Of a DNA stretch of 64,000 bases, positions 33,007-46,442 are shown one piece after another. Numbering within the stretch: position 1 is the first letter of the stretch; each line of letters opens with the position of its first letter. Source of the DNA: Rutidosis leptorrhynchoides (taxonomy: Eukaryota; Streptophyta; Magnoliopsida; Asterales; Asteraceae); assembly GCF_046630445.1 (NCBI RefSeq), contig NC_092335.1:7173501-7237500 (forward strand). The letters run 5' to 3'. A program made the translations under genes and the position numbers. Under the pieces are notes generated by a model. It saw only the letters and a program-made list of their open reading frames with translations. It made no database searches and was not told the DNA's origin.

Positions 33007-34142
33007 TGATGTGCGTGATCATCGTGTCCTTTTATTTTGATCGAATTTAGATTGAATTTATTACACGAATTGGTTGTGATTATATGGTGTTCTTATGATT
33101 TCGGATTGATTTCACACATATAGGCAACTTTGTCCTATCCGTATAGTAATAGTTTATTTGGTAAATCCGGTTCGTTCCACAGGGAAATGGAGTTTTCAAG
33201 GTTTTAATCGCTAAAAGTTAATCTATTAAAAGGGGGATTTTGGATTAGGGTTTACTACTTAATTGAACGGAATTTAAATTTAACTAAAACGAAATAACTA
33301 AATTAACGACAATAAAAATACAATTTAACTAATTTGACAAAATAGAAGAAATAAGGTTTTTCATGGCAATATAGCAAAACAGTAAAAAGTAATTAAAATT
33401 TACTATATGGTAAAAAGTGAAATTGAAGAGATTTAAAATAAGGTAAAGTAGTGGCTACTAAAATATGTCCCCTCTGGATTTATGGATTGTTTTTAAGTCC
33501 GGTTATGATGTTTTAATATATATCATTATATTTTATCTTCCGATTTATAAAGATTTAACTAACTAAAATTAAATCTAACTTTCGTTTCGATCTCGTTTTA
33601 GCGAATTAAATTATACCCCGATTATTTAAATTAAGATTTAATCCAGTTTTTACTTTCGTTAAAACCAAAATTATAACGGTCTTACCCTTTTTATAATTAC
33701 ACGATTATATAAGCTATAATATTACCCAAACCATCAAATCACACTTCTAAATTGTTGTCAATAATTTGTCCATATGTCCGTCTAGATCACCGAGGTGTTG
33801 AAGCATAATTTATGTCAATTTAATGCACTTTTGTTTATCAATTTTAATAAATTATGTGATAAGGGTGAAAATATTAAATTATATAACAATGGGTCGGTGA
33901 TTAAACTTAATATTAAAAATAGTCAAAGTTACATCATAATATTATAATATGGTTCAATCCATTTGTCCAGAGGTTCTACATTTTAGTTACCACTATGGAT
34001 ATTTAGTTGGACATTATAACGGCGTAAAAATATAATTTATATGAAATAGACATAATAACAATAATAAATAAATAACAATAATAACGACGATAATAATAAA
34101 TATTACGATAACAATAATAATAATAACAATAATAATAATAAC

Positions 34143-34189
<47 letters not shown>

Positions 34190-35032
34190 CAACAACAACG
34201 ATAACAACGATAATAACGATATGCGAAAATAAAGTTGGGACGTGGAGACTTACAGCGAGTTGGAACGGTAAAAAGCGATATTATTAGCGTAGTGGTACAC
34301 GGACAGAACTCTGATTTAAAACCCGTAAATTAAACGTTACAATAACCTTATTATTAAAATAAACTTAAATTAAAATTATAATTATAAATATAAATATAAG
34401 TATGCAGAGAAGAAATGAAAATATTGTGTATAAAACTCTCGATCAAACTGCCTTTTTATAGGATTTTGGCCTGCTACAGTAACCCATGCGATCGCATGGG
34501 TTTTATGCCTATTTCCCATGCGATCGCATGGCCGCCAGATCCAGCTCACAATTTTTTGGATTTTTACTTGTCGACATATTATAAAAATATATATAATATA
34601 TAAATAATTTATATAATTATTTAAATATTATATTATATTCTTGTGCATAGTTAACTCATAATTTTGGCTCCGATGTCTCGTACATTTACGCCCGGTTTAT
34701 GTCTCAGTCCCGGTTTCTCGAACGTCTTTTCGTACAATTTAATATCGTGTAATTTGCGTTCCGCGACTTGCATTCTTGTCAATCTTTAGACGTTTTTCTT
34801 CGATAATTTAAACCACTTGGAGTGTAACTTGTACGTTTGAGCATTTTGGACGTTTTTGCCTTTTAAATCTTCGTTTTCGACTTTAAATCTTCATTTTTGA
34901 GCGATCTTCGTCTTTCGTCTTCGCACTTATTTATTTAAACAATTGCAACTAAAAATAAGGAAATTACAATTAAAAACATTACATTTTGGAACGATATTGT
35001 GACTAAATATATGTTCGTTTGGAGCAATATCA
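33007..35032 (-). repeat. 3' LTR of Athila-2
   Basis: On the minus strand it starts TGATATTGCTCC after GTGTAGGGATAAT and ends ...GCACATCA. It shares blocks with the Athila-1 LTR at both ends and carries a TATA box (TATAAAAA) and two palindromes. A decayed AAT/AAC microsatellite lies at about 34050-34205. The left boundary could be 33005 instead of 33007. Confidence 0.8.
34453..34531 (-). promoter_or_regulatory. Athila-2 LTR promoter: two dyads plus TATA box
   Basis: 34481-34502 is a perfect 22-bp palindrome (arms AACCCATGCGA) and 34516-34531 a perfect 16-bp one (CCATGCGATCGCATGG). Centres are 34491.5 and 34523.5, 32 bp apart. Reading on the minus strand, TATAAAAA begins at 34460, 31-32 bp past the nearer dyad. 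TGAGCTGGATC lies just upstream of the pair, as in family C. Confidence 0.72.
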
Positions 35033-37310
35033 ATTATCCCTACACTTGAACGTTGCTTGTCCTCAAGCAATATATATCTTGAAATAAAACAAACTTCACA
35101 CAAATCACTTCTTTATTCTCCACACTTTATACATCAGTGATTTTGGTACGACGGTATAAACAATGATAGTAACAATAGAACCATGGTTAAAGGTGGGTGT
35201 GCCATCCACAGTTGCCTCGGGTTCAGGTCAACGACACTTGCAATCAAATAGCCGATTTACTTTCGGTTTCCAAAGCAAAGTGCACATTTGAACGGCGGTT
35301 TAAAGTCCCACATGATTATGAAAATATAGATCCTTAAGGAAATTGGATCTTTATGAAAACTTTTGATATTTTGAAAATTTAAGCTAGATTTTACCCTAGA
35401 CAAGTTTTCTGGAATAACCCTTCACCGGTGTTAGCAAAATGATTTTGTGGGTTTTGTGGGTTTCAAATTTTTAAAATTTTAGCTCAAAACTTATGGTTTT
35501 GTGTCACCCACTTGCTAATCCTTGTATTAGGAAAGCACACGTCCAGTTTACTTGTCCCGTATATTACCTTTCAGTAAACTACCGTCCGGTTGTAAAGGAA
35601 AGCGATGAACAAGCAACTGTTAAGGCAATGTCTAATGACATGCATTTGATTATGGTCAACAACGTGTCGGATGCAATTACTATCCTTTGTAGGAGAAAAG
35701 TAAGGATCACCCTATAATTTTTCGGTCTAGCACAAGGTCCTATCTTCGACCATGCTATGCAACCACCGTTCTTACGGTTGACACCCGATTTAGTTCAGGT
35801 GACCTAATGAATTCTGATGAATTCTTAGGATTTTACGTTCAATGGTAATGAGCGCATTGAAAATGGGTTTTCAGAAAACAAATCGATTTTAATTTGATCA
35901 AAATATTTTCTCGTTCAAGCTCGAGTTTAGATATCATTGAATTCCATGAGTTTGTAATTCTCAATCTTTAAGGTCAATCTCAAGGATTGAGTAATATCAG
36001 GCTTAAAAGTTGATTTTTAATCTTTAAGGAGATTATCCTTTCTGGGGGTCTGATTCATTAGTCTTATCAAACTAATTTGCACGGCGCCCTCCCCATTTTA
36101 CGAGACAGATCCTCTCATGGTTAGGATAAGTCTGACCACATGGCGACCCTGTTTGATGCTGAGGTCCGTGGATTTCTAGCTGATTTTCGAGAAAACTTTT
36201 CAAGGTTTTTCGTAGACTCTACAACTGGTCTGGACGACAACTTCCTGACCTAAATCAAGAAGCGCGTTTCTTTTTCTGAAGACTTTACTTCATTTTAATG
36301 ATGGAATTGATTCATCGTGTAGATCCATATTTTCTTTAATTTTCAAAATTTAATGGGTAAAACAAATTTATACAGCCCAAAGCAAAAGTACCTGCAATAA
36401 ACTTCGTACAAAATGTGATAACAGTTCATATATATTGACAAATCTCCCCACACTTGGCTTTTTTCATGCGTCTTTTTATTTATAATAAATAAATTCAAGC
36501 GTTTTAGTTATTTCTCAATTTATGTACTTTTTTTTAAGGTTAACAATAATTTTGGTACCCGCACCTAGTTTTATCGTTCATAAACATATTAAACAAGATT
36601 TGAATTCATTTAGTTAAAATTTTTTTTTAAAATTTTCACAAAATTTAGAAAATAAGTCAAGTGTATAAACCCGAGAGAATTTATAACCCCTCCCCACACT
36701 TGAGATCATGCAATGCCCTCACTTGCAATTAGAATAGAAAGGGAGTTAAAACCTCTTTAGCTAAAAAGTCGTAACTTGCGGTGTTGATTTGTCCGTTATC
36801 CCAAAATTTTCGTCATCTTTTCATATGTTTTGACAAAAATTGGTTGTTTTTGCTGAACTTAATACCAGTCTTTAAAAATGCGTCTTTTACCCTTATTTGT
36901 ACATAATATAAACTACAAACATATATACATATTTTTGAAGTTTGGTATATTACCCCATATCCATATAATATTTTTGGCATACTTTAGATCAATAATATTA
37001 AAAAAAATAATGATAACAAAATTTTTCGCCCCGTCCTTGGGTAAAGCAATTTCGGTTCTACGACCTAGTGTTCAACTCACGACGAATTTTAGAAATCATT
37101 TTTTTTAACTTAATGAAATAAAGTAAATTTTGTTTTTAAAATTCACACAAAACTTAAATTTAAAAAACATATTAATTTAAAAAAAAATTCAGAATGGAGG
37201 GAGAAGACTAGTTCTTTAGTGTCTGCTAGGGAAAGACCAATCGGGCTTCACTCTCAAAATATTTTGAAACATTTTAAGAAGGCGAGTGGTTAGCTAAAAT
37301 TACCCTGTAT
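35033..37310 (-). other. 3' non-coding region of Athila-2
   Basis: It is colinear with Athila-1 8783-10738 and parts of 6743-8050, but without the two accessory-ORF segments. A plus-strand (antisense) frame at 35493-35717 resembles the Athila-1 antisense frame. Short frames at 36878-37108 are not supported. Confidence 0.65.
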
Positions 37311-37676
37311 TCATTGGTCCTTGGGATAGAATGTGATGTCATCTCTTTCAGTGTTATTGAACCCTTCATAATAGAATTTAAGTATATGACCATTCACATT
37401 AAAAGTACCACCATTCTTTCCATATAACTTTACGTATCCAGATGGAAATGCGTGTTTTACTTCATACGGTCCCGTCCATCGAGACTTAAGTTTCCCAGGT
37501 GAAAACTTAAAACGTGATTGAAAAACTAGAACTTTGTCTCCCGGTTCAAATGTTTTCTTCTCTTTTAAGCGAGCATCGTGCCATTTCTTAGTTTTCTCTT
37601 TGTAAGATCTCGAGTTTTCATATGCTTGAAGTCTTAGCTCGTCTAATTCATGCTATTGTAAGAATCGATTTTCTCC
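37311..37676 (-). pseudogene. Athila-2 pol C-terminus, separated by family C insertion
   Basis: The minus-strand frame reads ENRFLQ-stop-HELDELRLQAYEN, then KEKTKKWHDARLKEK, the GDKVLVFQSRFKFSPGKLKS integrase C-terminal motif, and ends in TGA at 37311-37313. It continues the frame broken at 47698 (the LVEAR motif). One TAG interrupts the start. Confidence 0.85.
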
Positions 37677-39379
37677 TGTGACGACCGCTCCAAATCTATA
37701 TGGACGAACACGTCATTCATCGATTTCATTGCGAGGTATTTGACCACTATATGATACGTTTTGTAAACATTGCATTCTTTTGAAATAGCACACCATAAAT
37801 GAATATTTAAATCAAAGTTTTTCATCATCTGATGATTTCTACATATAGACAATCACCGTAATATAATAGTTTACAATGATACTTCCGTTGACAATGCAGT
37901 CAAAATAAGATACATGGTGATGATTTGATGAATGCAACGTTTCCTTGAAAAATATGTCATGTAAGACTCCATGCACATAGCTTGTCTAACATATAAGCAA
38001 ACAGCGGAAGACTTCTAGGAACCTGAGAATAAACATGCTAACAAGTGTCAACACAAAGGTTGGTGAGTTCATAGTTTTAGTGTTTCGCATAATCTGTATA
38101 TAAAAGTGGATCACAAGATTTCAGTTGTTTCATCCAGAAACGTTTATCAAAAGTTTGTCAATAGATTCTACGTAACAGAGCATCCTGGTAACTAAGCTTT
38201 AACGTTATAATGATAAATACCCCATTCGTTTTAATACACGCAAACCAACGTGTTCTAAACTCAAATAATACACGTCCGTTAAAAGGCTAGTGCTCTAGCT
38301 CGGACGGGGATGTCAAGCCCTATGGATCCATATACTGTTATTCGCGCCCACCAGTCCATATCCTATGTACTGGTAGTTACTAGTTACCAAAGCTAAGGGA
38401 TTTTCGGTTCAAACTCAGTGTAGAATTTAGTATGTACTTATATCCATTGCGTTTAAAATAAATTGCATGTATTCTCAGCCCAAAAATATATTGCAAAAGC
38501 AATTAAAAAAGGAGCAATGAAACTCACCTTAGCAGCACATAAAGTTGTTCATCGTAATGTGACCGAAACTTGAAATATCAAATAATCGTAGATCTCAACC
38601 TAGAGAACATATGTTGGTCAATAAATGTCTATCAAGCTAGGTCAAGTCATAGTGTATCACAATCCTAATGCTCGAGACCGACATACAAAAGTTATCCGTA
38701 GTCGTTTCAAAAAGTCAATTTTGACAATAGTTCAACAAAACGAGACGTAACTTATATAAGGATTCATTTACGAGGTTGTTAATATTTAAAAATCCACTTT
38801 ATCAATCTCGTAAACAAGTTGTTTAAATCTTAATTGCAGATTTAAAAGCAATTTCAATTAACGTCAATCATAATTCAGTTGATCATATCTTTTAATCAGT
38901 TCATCGAAACTATTCGATATCTAAATGAAAAGTCATTGATTTTTCGCCAGCTTTCCAAAAACATGTATATCATATACCTTTTACCAGTAATATATGTATT
39001 TAATTCGTGATTCATTATAAACTGTTTAGCGACGAATTTTAGCATACAAGCATGTATAAATATATATACTCGAGCACTAGACATGGATACACAATTAATA
39101 TATAAAAGATAAAATATGAGTGCTTACGTATCAGTATTGAGATTCAATATTGTAGGAAAGTACGTAGACGTAACGGAAATGATAAACACTAGGTTTGATT
39201 TCACAAATATACCCCTGAACATTACCCATAACCTCCTTGGCAATAACCCATAATTTCCTTAGCTCTATCCCGCTTGAAAACCATTTTGAAAGTGACACGC
39301 TTATAACCTCGTCGTAGTATTTTATGTTTAATACTAATTAATAATATTAATAATAATAAGATTAATAATAATATTAATC

Positions 39380-39433
<54 letters not shown>

Positions 39434-39499
39434 TAAATTTAAATATAAATATGGAAAGCAGAGAGATAAATATGAATTGAATTCGATCACTGGCTTCGC

Positions 39500-39579
39500 G
39501 TTTTATACTATCTGACTTGTCCCAGCCCACCATGCGATCGCATGGTTTTTGGGCATCAAGGCCATGCGATCGCATGGCC
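39500..39579 (-). promoter_or_regulatory. Family C 3' LTR promoter: two dyads plus TATA box
   Basis: 39529-39546 (18-bp perfect palindrome around CCATGCGATCGCATGG) and 39560-39579 (20-bp perfect palindrome) have centres 32 bp apart. Minus-strand TATAAAAC starts at 39507, about 30 bp past the nearer centre. TGAGCTGGATC is on the far side. Confidence 0.72.
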
Positions 39580-39933
39580 CTCTGATCCAGCTCACATTGT
39601 TTTAACTTTTTGTTTGTCGACATAATTTAATAATAATATATATAATATATATAATTTAAATTAATTAATTATATATTACATTTTATTCCCGTGCGTAGTG
39701 GACTTGTAACTTTTGCTCCGATAAGTCGTACGTCGTCACTCAACTTATGTCCCAGTTCCGGTTTTTCGAATGTCCTTTCGTACATTTAGAAAACTTGCAT
39801 TTTACGTTTCATGTCACGTACATTTGTCAAAATATAGCCTTAAATTATCCATAAACTATATCGCTCAAAGTGTATCTTAAACTTTCGAGTGTTTTGGTCA
39901 TTTACTTCTATAAATTATCGCCTCGTTATATAT

Positions 39934-40069
<136 letters not shown>

Positions 40070-40798
40070 GTATCCTTTTTACTCAAAACGTTTTATAATT
40101 AAATTAATCTCAAATTTATTATATCATATCACGTTTTTATTTTAAAACTTAACTAAGTAGTTCATTTATGTACTAGCGTTTATTACTTCTTTATGTGCTA
40201 TATGACATATCTAAATTTCAATCGAATCCATAAGAGAGCGTAACAATCGTTTCCTTAATTAATTTGAAATCAAATATATCTAACATATATATAAACACGT
40301 TTTAAAATACATTTTGCAAGTTATTCATATATCTAATTCTAACAGTTAATATTCCTTATTATTGTATGTGTCCAAATTACGTTATTTAAACAAATACTTT
40401 ACCATTAATTTCGAATACCGTTAAACATGAATGATTTCCCAAATCAACGTGGACCTCACAACAGAGACCCTTAATAATATCATAATCCTTAAGGGACTCA
40501 ATAAATATCTTTTCATTCAATCGTTTGGCATAATCTTTTAACTTCGTAGTTAAATATATAAATCAGATAATCAAACCAATAAGTTTAATGCACAGTATCA
40601 TATACTCCACACTTTGTTACGTTTTCAAATTATAGTAGGTATCTATTTACATATAATTGTTCGCGAATCATTGAGAACAATCGAAGGTTAATTGAATAGT
40701 TCAAGAATTTTGAGATTCAACTTTACAGACTTTGCATATCGTGTCGGAAATGTTAAAGATTAAGTTTAAATTTGGTCAGAAATTTCCGGGTCATCACA

Positions 40799-40815
40799 GT
40801 ACCTCCCCGTTAAAG
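40799..40815 (-). promoter_or_regulatory. Family C polypurine tract
   Basis: On the minus strand CTTTAACGGGGAGGTAC directly precedes the LTR start TGTGATGACC, matching the family A tract (TTTAACGGGTAGGTAC) at one difference. Confidence 0.75.
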
Positions 40816-43800
40816 AAATTTCGTCCCGAAATTTGAGTGAGGTCGTCATGGCTAACAATAAAAATGTTTTCATAACGAATATGAGTTGGTAAATAGAATT
40901 TTATCACCATTCAATAATATGTATAAAATAATTTGATTACTCGAAGCGTATGAAAGAAGTTATCGTAAAAGAGTGAAATGAGAAATAGAGATTCGTTTTA
41001 ACTCTTGACGTAGTAACGACTGATTTCCGGAATTTAAGGAATATAAAATCTTCATTATCTAAATAAGATTTGATTCTTCGGAATTTGCGGATATTAGTAT
41101 TTTCTTTGATTAAATGCGTAATCTGCCTCGATTGCTATGTCTGATATTTCGCTATAAATTGACCTCTTCCGTTTCATTTATTTTCACCACTCTTATAATC
41201 TTCTTTATTATTTAATACTTCTTAATAGATTGTGAAAATGCTTCATCCAGTTCTGATTCTTGATATACTCCTAACTTTCATATCTGTCATTCTTCTTTTT
41301 CATCTACCACCAGAGAAAGTTATTTTCTTCTACCATTACCTTGGGGTTATAGTGTTTTTCATTCTCCCGTGTCTTTATGTTGCTATACGCATTGATATAC
41401 ACGGTTTGTAATTTCGGGTTTATTATCGAGCTTTATATCTCCCCTTATATTTCAATGTCCCTACTTCTGTCTTCTATAATCATTGTCATTCACAGTTAAT
41501 ACTCCCTCCTATTTGCTGCGATTTATACTCCAATTTCTATTTCGGAGCTTTGTCCCTTCGTTTCTTCTTCTTGCGATTAGGCATCTCTTGTAATGGTCCA
41601 GAATTCGTAGGTATGGAGTTTTGGATGAACATAGTTAATGTTCTGAGAAGGTAATCGTAATGGCACGATTTTGATTTGTCAAATTACCAGAATATTCGAA
41701 AAAGACCGAATCATCAAGAAAAATATTTTCTTGATATGTTTAGAGGTTAAATAGAATAAAAGAGTTATGTAACATGGTTCATGATGAGGGTGTGATTTGT
41801 GAACCTTTATCAAGCTCCATTAGAAACTCAACATGACTTACTGTAATATAATCACGTTGATCAAGTGTCATTATATTATACTAATTCATGCTTCAGTTCC
41901 CAACACTACTTCAAACATTCATATTTTAAACTTGACGATTTCAGAATTTAAAAACTAAAATAGTTTCTTTTATGATGTTACTTAGATATCGCAAGGAGAA
42001 AATTGATTTCCAATAAGAATGATTATGGAATTATCTCCAGAAATATGGAGGATATTTATAATGAAAGATACGATGATATCTTAGAATTTCTAATATCAGA
42101 GGATGATGAAGCATATTGTCCGCAAGGGTTTAGATTCGGAAGCAAGGTATTCATTAATGGCTTCAGCAGATACTGAATCATTTGGATTCTTTGAAGGCAG
42201 GTTTAGTCTTTGTGATTTATCCACAGCCTCCTTCATACTTTGCTCAATCCGTTTTCCAGTTCCAAACCTTCTCTTTTTCTGAGCTTTGCCAATACACTAT
42301 TCTTTATCATCAAACTTTTGGCTGTTAAGGTCATTTACAGTTTTTGCTGCTTCATCAGCATTCAAAGTTATCATAACCGAATCGTCAGTTATCAATCCGA
42401 GGTGTTTTCAAAAGTTTGAAGGGTTTGCATGAAGATTGTAATTGTCAAGATACATATGATGTTCTAGAATTTTGAACGATACAAATTTTTTTTCTTTCTG
42501 GGTTTATGAATAGAAGTGATGTTCTAGCACAGTTTTGAAGTCAAAGTATAGTATTTGAAAGATGTAAGAATCTAAGAGTGATGTTTTCTGTTAAATCTTG
42601 GCTTGGATTCTGATTTTTCAAAATCAGAATATGTAATTGAATTTGTATGGAAACGATTGTATATCGCTGTGAGCATAGTTAATAATTTTTTTGAATCAAA
42701 GTTGAAGAATGTACAGTATAACATATTAATTGTGAACTTATATATTTCTCGGGAATTACCTACCCGTTAAAGATTTCACAAGTAATATTTTGTACAAAAG
42801 AATTTTCATTACAGTCTTTATGAAAATATATGTATGTATATTTCTTCAGATGTAATACGGATTTAATGAGTTAATATCATATTAAGCTCATTTGATTTTC
42901 GGCTTGACTTAGAAATGATTAATCTCTAAAACATTAAAGATTACATAATCTTCGTGGAGTATTTTACTAATGTAATCAATACTTCGTTATTCAGTTTTAT
43001 TGATATTTCCTCAGTGAATCATGTTGGTGCTTATGGAACTCTTGCTAACTTCGTAAGGTAAAAATGATATTTTCTAGAAAGTTTCGAGTATATCGAAAAT
43101 GAAAGTGTAAAATCAATTATGTAATTGAATAATACACTTGGTTTATTATGAAATGGAATACATTAAGTTGAAACAGAGATTGTAGTTAACAATGGTTAAG
43201 TTGTTAAGGAAGGATGTACATCATTGCATATTAGTAATATGAACTAACCGAGTAATATTTACCCTTTTTCAATTCATACATAATAGCTTAGTACGAAAAG
43301 ATTTATGATGGTTTCAAAATTTATATATATAAGATATACATATAAACTCTTCAGAGGGAATGAGTTAATATTTCATAACTCGTTGATACAATATACGCGT
43401 TATTGATTCGTAATGATGTCCACAGTGCTTTCTTGAACTGGCGGAGCTTGTGATGTAGCAGATGCTGCTGGTGCTGACGATGCAGATGGTACTGACGGTG
43501 CTGATGATGCTGACGGTACTGTTGATGTTGTAATATAACAGGTCTAGCTTGTAAATCATACACCATTTCGATCAGGGTTTCTACTCTATCTGATTTATGG
43601 TTAAGGCTAGAATAGATAATCTCTAAACTTTAGAAATTACATAATTGCCGTAGAATGTTTCTCCGATGAAGTTATGAATCAATACTTCATCGTTTATTGT
43701 TGTTGGTACTCCTTAGTATCTATGGTGCGTATGATGTTGATATCCGAGGTATAGATTGTGATGTTGAGGTGTGTGATGGGGATGTTATTGTTGGTGGTGG

Positions 43801-43836
43801 TAATGATACTGTTAGTGTTGATGATGGTGGTACCGG
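40816..43836 (-). other. Family C internal region without recognisable gag-pol
   Basis: No conserved retrotransposon motif is found on either strand. It contains the internal PPT-like sequence at 42751-42772. Imperfect GAT/GCT/GGT triplet repeats lie at 43440-43530 and 43730-43850, giving Gln/His-rich frames that are not called. Confidence 0.6.
42751..42772 (-). promoter_or_regulatory. Internal polypurine-tract-like copy in family C
   Basis: Minus strand CTTTAACGGGTAGGTA then ATTCCC, about 1.1 kb after the 144-codon ORF. It matches the terminal PPT of families A and C, and sits in the same relative place as the copy at 59679-59694. Confidence 0.45.
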
Positions 43837-44271
43837 TTATGCTGCTGGTGTTCGTAACCCTTGCACCATATTCTCCAAAGCCACTACCCGAGCATGAAGC
43901 TCGTTGACTTCTTCTACTACCCCCGGAGGATTGGCGGTTCGGACAAGCGGATGAATAAGATTTACAATATTGGATATTAAGTAGTCGTTGCGAGCTGTTC
44001 TGGAAATGAGAGTGAAAATGGTGTTACGAACGGGTTCGCCGGTAAGTGCTTCAGGTTCTTCGTTAAGAGGTGAATGTGGTGGATGGAAGGGATCGCCTTC
44101 TTCCTGCCTCCACTGATTAAGTAGATTACGAACCCATCCCCAATTCATCCTGAATAGATGATGGCTAATTGGTTGATTCATTCCGGTTACGCTGCTTTCG
44201 GAGCTCGAGTGGAAATCCATATCGGAATAGCTATCGGAATCTGAGGAATTCAAACTAGATGCGGAATTCAT
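43837..44271 (-). CDS. Family C ORF, 144 aa
   Basis: The only sizeable non-repetitive frame in the element starts about 390 bp after the primer site. The N-terminus is Ser/Asp-rich (SSDSDSYSDMDFHSSSESS). The middle holds WGWVRNLLNQWRQEEGDPFH and the C-terminus a likely coiled coil (VVEEVNELHARVVALENMVQ). The family is not recognised. Its place, first ORF after the PBS, parallels the acidic ORF of family A copy 3 at 58056-58670, though no sequence similarity is visible. The frame is uninterrupted, as are few other frames in the decayed parts of this window, which suggests either youth or selection. Confidence 0.55.
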   Translation of the reverse strand: MNSASSLNSSDSDSYSDMDFHSSSESSVTGMNQPISHHLFRMNWGWVRNLLNQWRQEEGDPFHPPHSPLNEEPEALTGEPVRNTIFTLISRTARNDYLISNIVNLIHPLVRTANPPGVVEEVNELHARVVALENMVQGLRTPAA

Positions 44272-44660
44272 CTTACACGGTTTGGATAAAGGATTTTTGA
44301 TATGAAATGATTTTTGGATATCGGATGATATTCTAATTACATAGAATACCTATATATAATACAAGGGATCCGTAAATTACTGAGGAACTTTCAAAAGCTG
44401 TCAAATAAAGTTTATAGTAACATATACGCTAAGATATGAATTAGCAGATACGCTATGATACGAATTTTGTCTATACACTATTCATGCAATCAATGCAGTA
44501 AGACGTGTCTAGACTAGGAATGATAAGCAAGTAATTTCCGACAAGAAATGATAAGCAAAACTTTTGACATGCAGACACAGTCGAAGTCCAGACTTACGAA
44601 TGTATCCTAACAACTATCAGTTAGACACACTAATGCAAGACCTGGTTCACTATGACCAAC

Positions 44661-44672
44661 GCTCTGATACCA
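44661..44672 (-). promoter_or_regulatory. Primer binding site (tRNA-Met), family C
   Basis: Minus strand TGGTATCAGAGC, complementary to the 3' end of plant initiator tRNA-Met, lies two bases inside the 5' LTR. It fixes the element's orientation. Confidence 0.92.
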
Positions 44673-44674
44673 AC

Positions 44675-46361
44675 TGTGACGACCGCTCCAAATCTATATG
44701 GACGAACAAGTCATTCATCGATTTCATTGCGAGGTATTTGACCTCTATATGATACGTTTTGTAAACATTGCATTCTTTTGAAATAGCACACCATAAATGA
44801 ATATTTAAATCAAAGATTTTCATCATCTGATGATTTCTACATATAGACAATCACAGTAATATAATAGTTTACAATGATACTTCCGTTGACAATGCAGTCA
44901 AAATAAGATACATGGTGATGATTTGATGAATGCAACGTTTCCTTGAAAAATATGTCATGTAAGACTCCATGCACATAGCTTGTCTAACATATAAGCAAAC
45001 AGCGGAAGACTTCTAGGAACCTGAGAATAAACATGCTAACAAGTGTCAACACAAAGGTTGGTGAGTTCATAGTTTTAGTGTTTCGCATAATCTGTATATA
45101 AAAGTGGATCACAAGATTTCAGTTGTTTCATCCAGAAACGTTTATCAAAAGTTTGTCAATAGATTCTACGTAACAGAGCACCCTGGTAACTAAGCTTTAA
45201 CGTTATAATGATAAATACCCCATTCGTTTTAATACACGCAAACCAACGTGTTCTAAACTCAAATAACACACGTCCGTTAAAAGGCTAGTGCTCTAGCTCG
45301 GACGGGGATGTCAAGCCCTATGGATCCATATACTGTTATTCGCACCCACCAGTCCATATCCTATGTACTGGTAGTTACTAGTTACCAAAGCTAAGGGATT
45401 TTCGGTTCAAACTCAGTGTAGAATTTAGTATGTACTTGTATCCATTGCGTTTAAAATAAATTGCATGTATTCTCAGCCCAAAAATATATTGCAAAAGCAA
45501 TTAAAAAGGGAGCAATAAAACTCACCTTAGCAGCACATAAAGTTGTTCATCGTAATGTGACCGAAACTCGAAATATTAAATAATCGTAGATCTCAACCTA
45601 GAGAACATATGTTGGTCAATAAATGTCTATCAAGCTAGGTCAAGTCATAGTGTATCACAATCCTAATGCTCGAGACCGACATACAAAAGTTATCCGTAGT
45701 CGTTTCAAAAAGTAAATTTTGACAATAGTTCAACAAAACGAGATGTAACTTATATAAGAATTCATTTACTCGGTTGTTAATATTTAAAAATCCACTTTAT
45801 CAATCTCGTAAACAAGTTGTTTAAATCTTAATTGCAGATTTAAAAGCAATTTCAATTAACGTCAATCATAATTCAGTTGATCATATCTTTTAATCCGTTC
45901 ATCGAAACTATTCGATATCTAAATGAAAAGTCATTGATTTTTCGCCAGCTTTTCAAAAACATGTATATCATATACCTTTTACCAGTAATATATGTATTTA
46001 ATTCGTGATTCATTATAAACTGTTTAGCGACGAATTTTAGCATACAAGCATGTATAAATATATATACTCGAGCACTAGACATGGATACACAATTAATATA
46101 TAAAAGATAAAATATGAGTGCTTACGTATCATTATTGAGATTCAATATTGTAGGAAAGTACGTAGACGTAACGGAGATAATAAACACTAGGTTTGATTCA
46201 CAAATATACCCCTGAACATTACCCATAACCTCCTTGGCAATAACCCATAATTTCCTTAGCTCTATCCCGCTTGAAAACCATTTTGAAAGTGACACGCTTA
46301 TAACCTCGTCGTAGTATTTTATGTTTAATACTAATTAATAATATTAATAATAATATTAATC

Positions 46362-46442
<81 letters not shown>

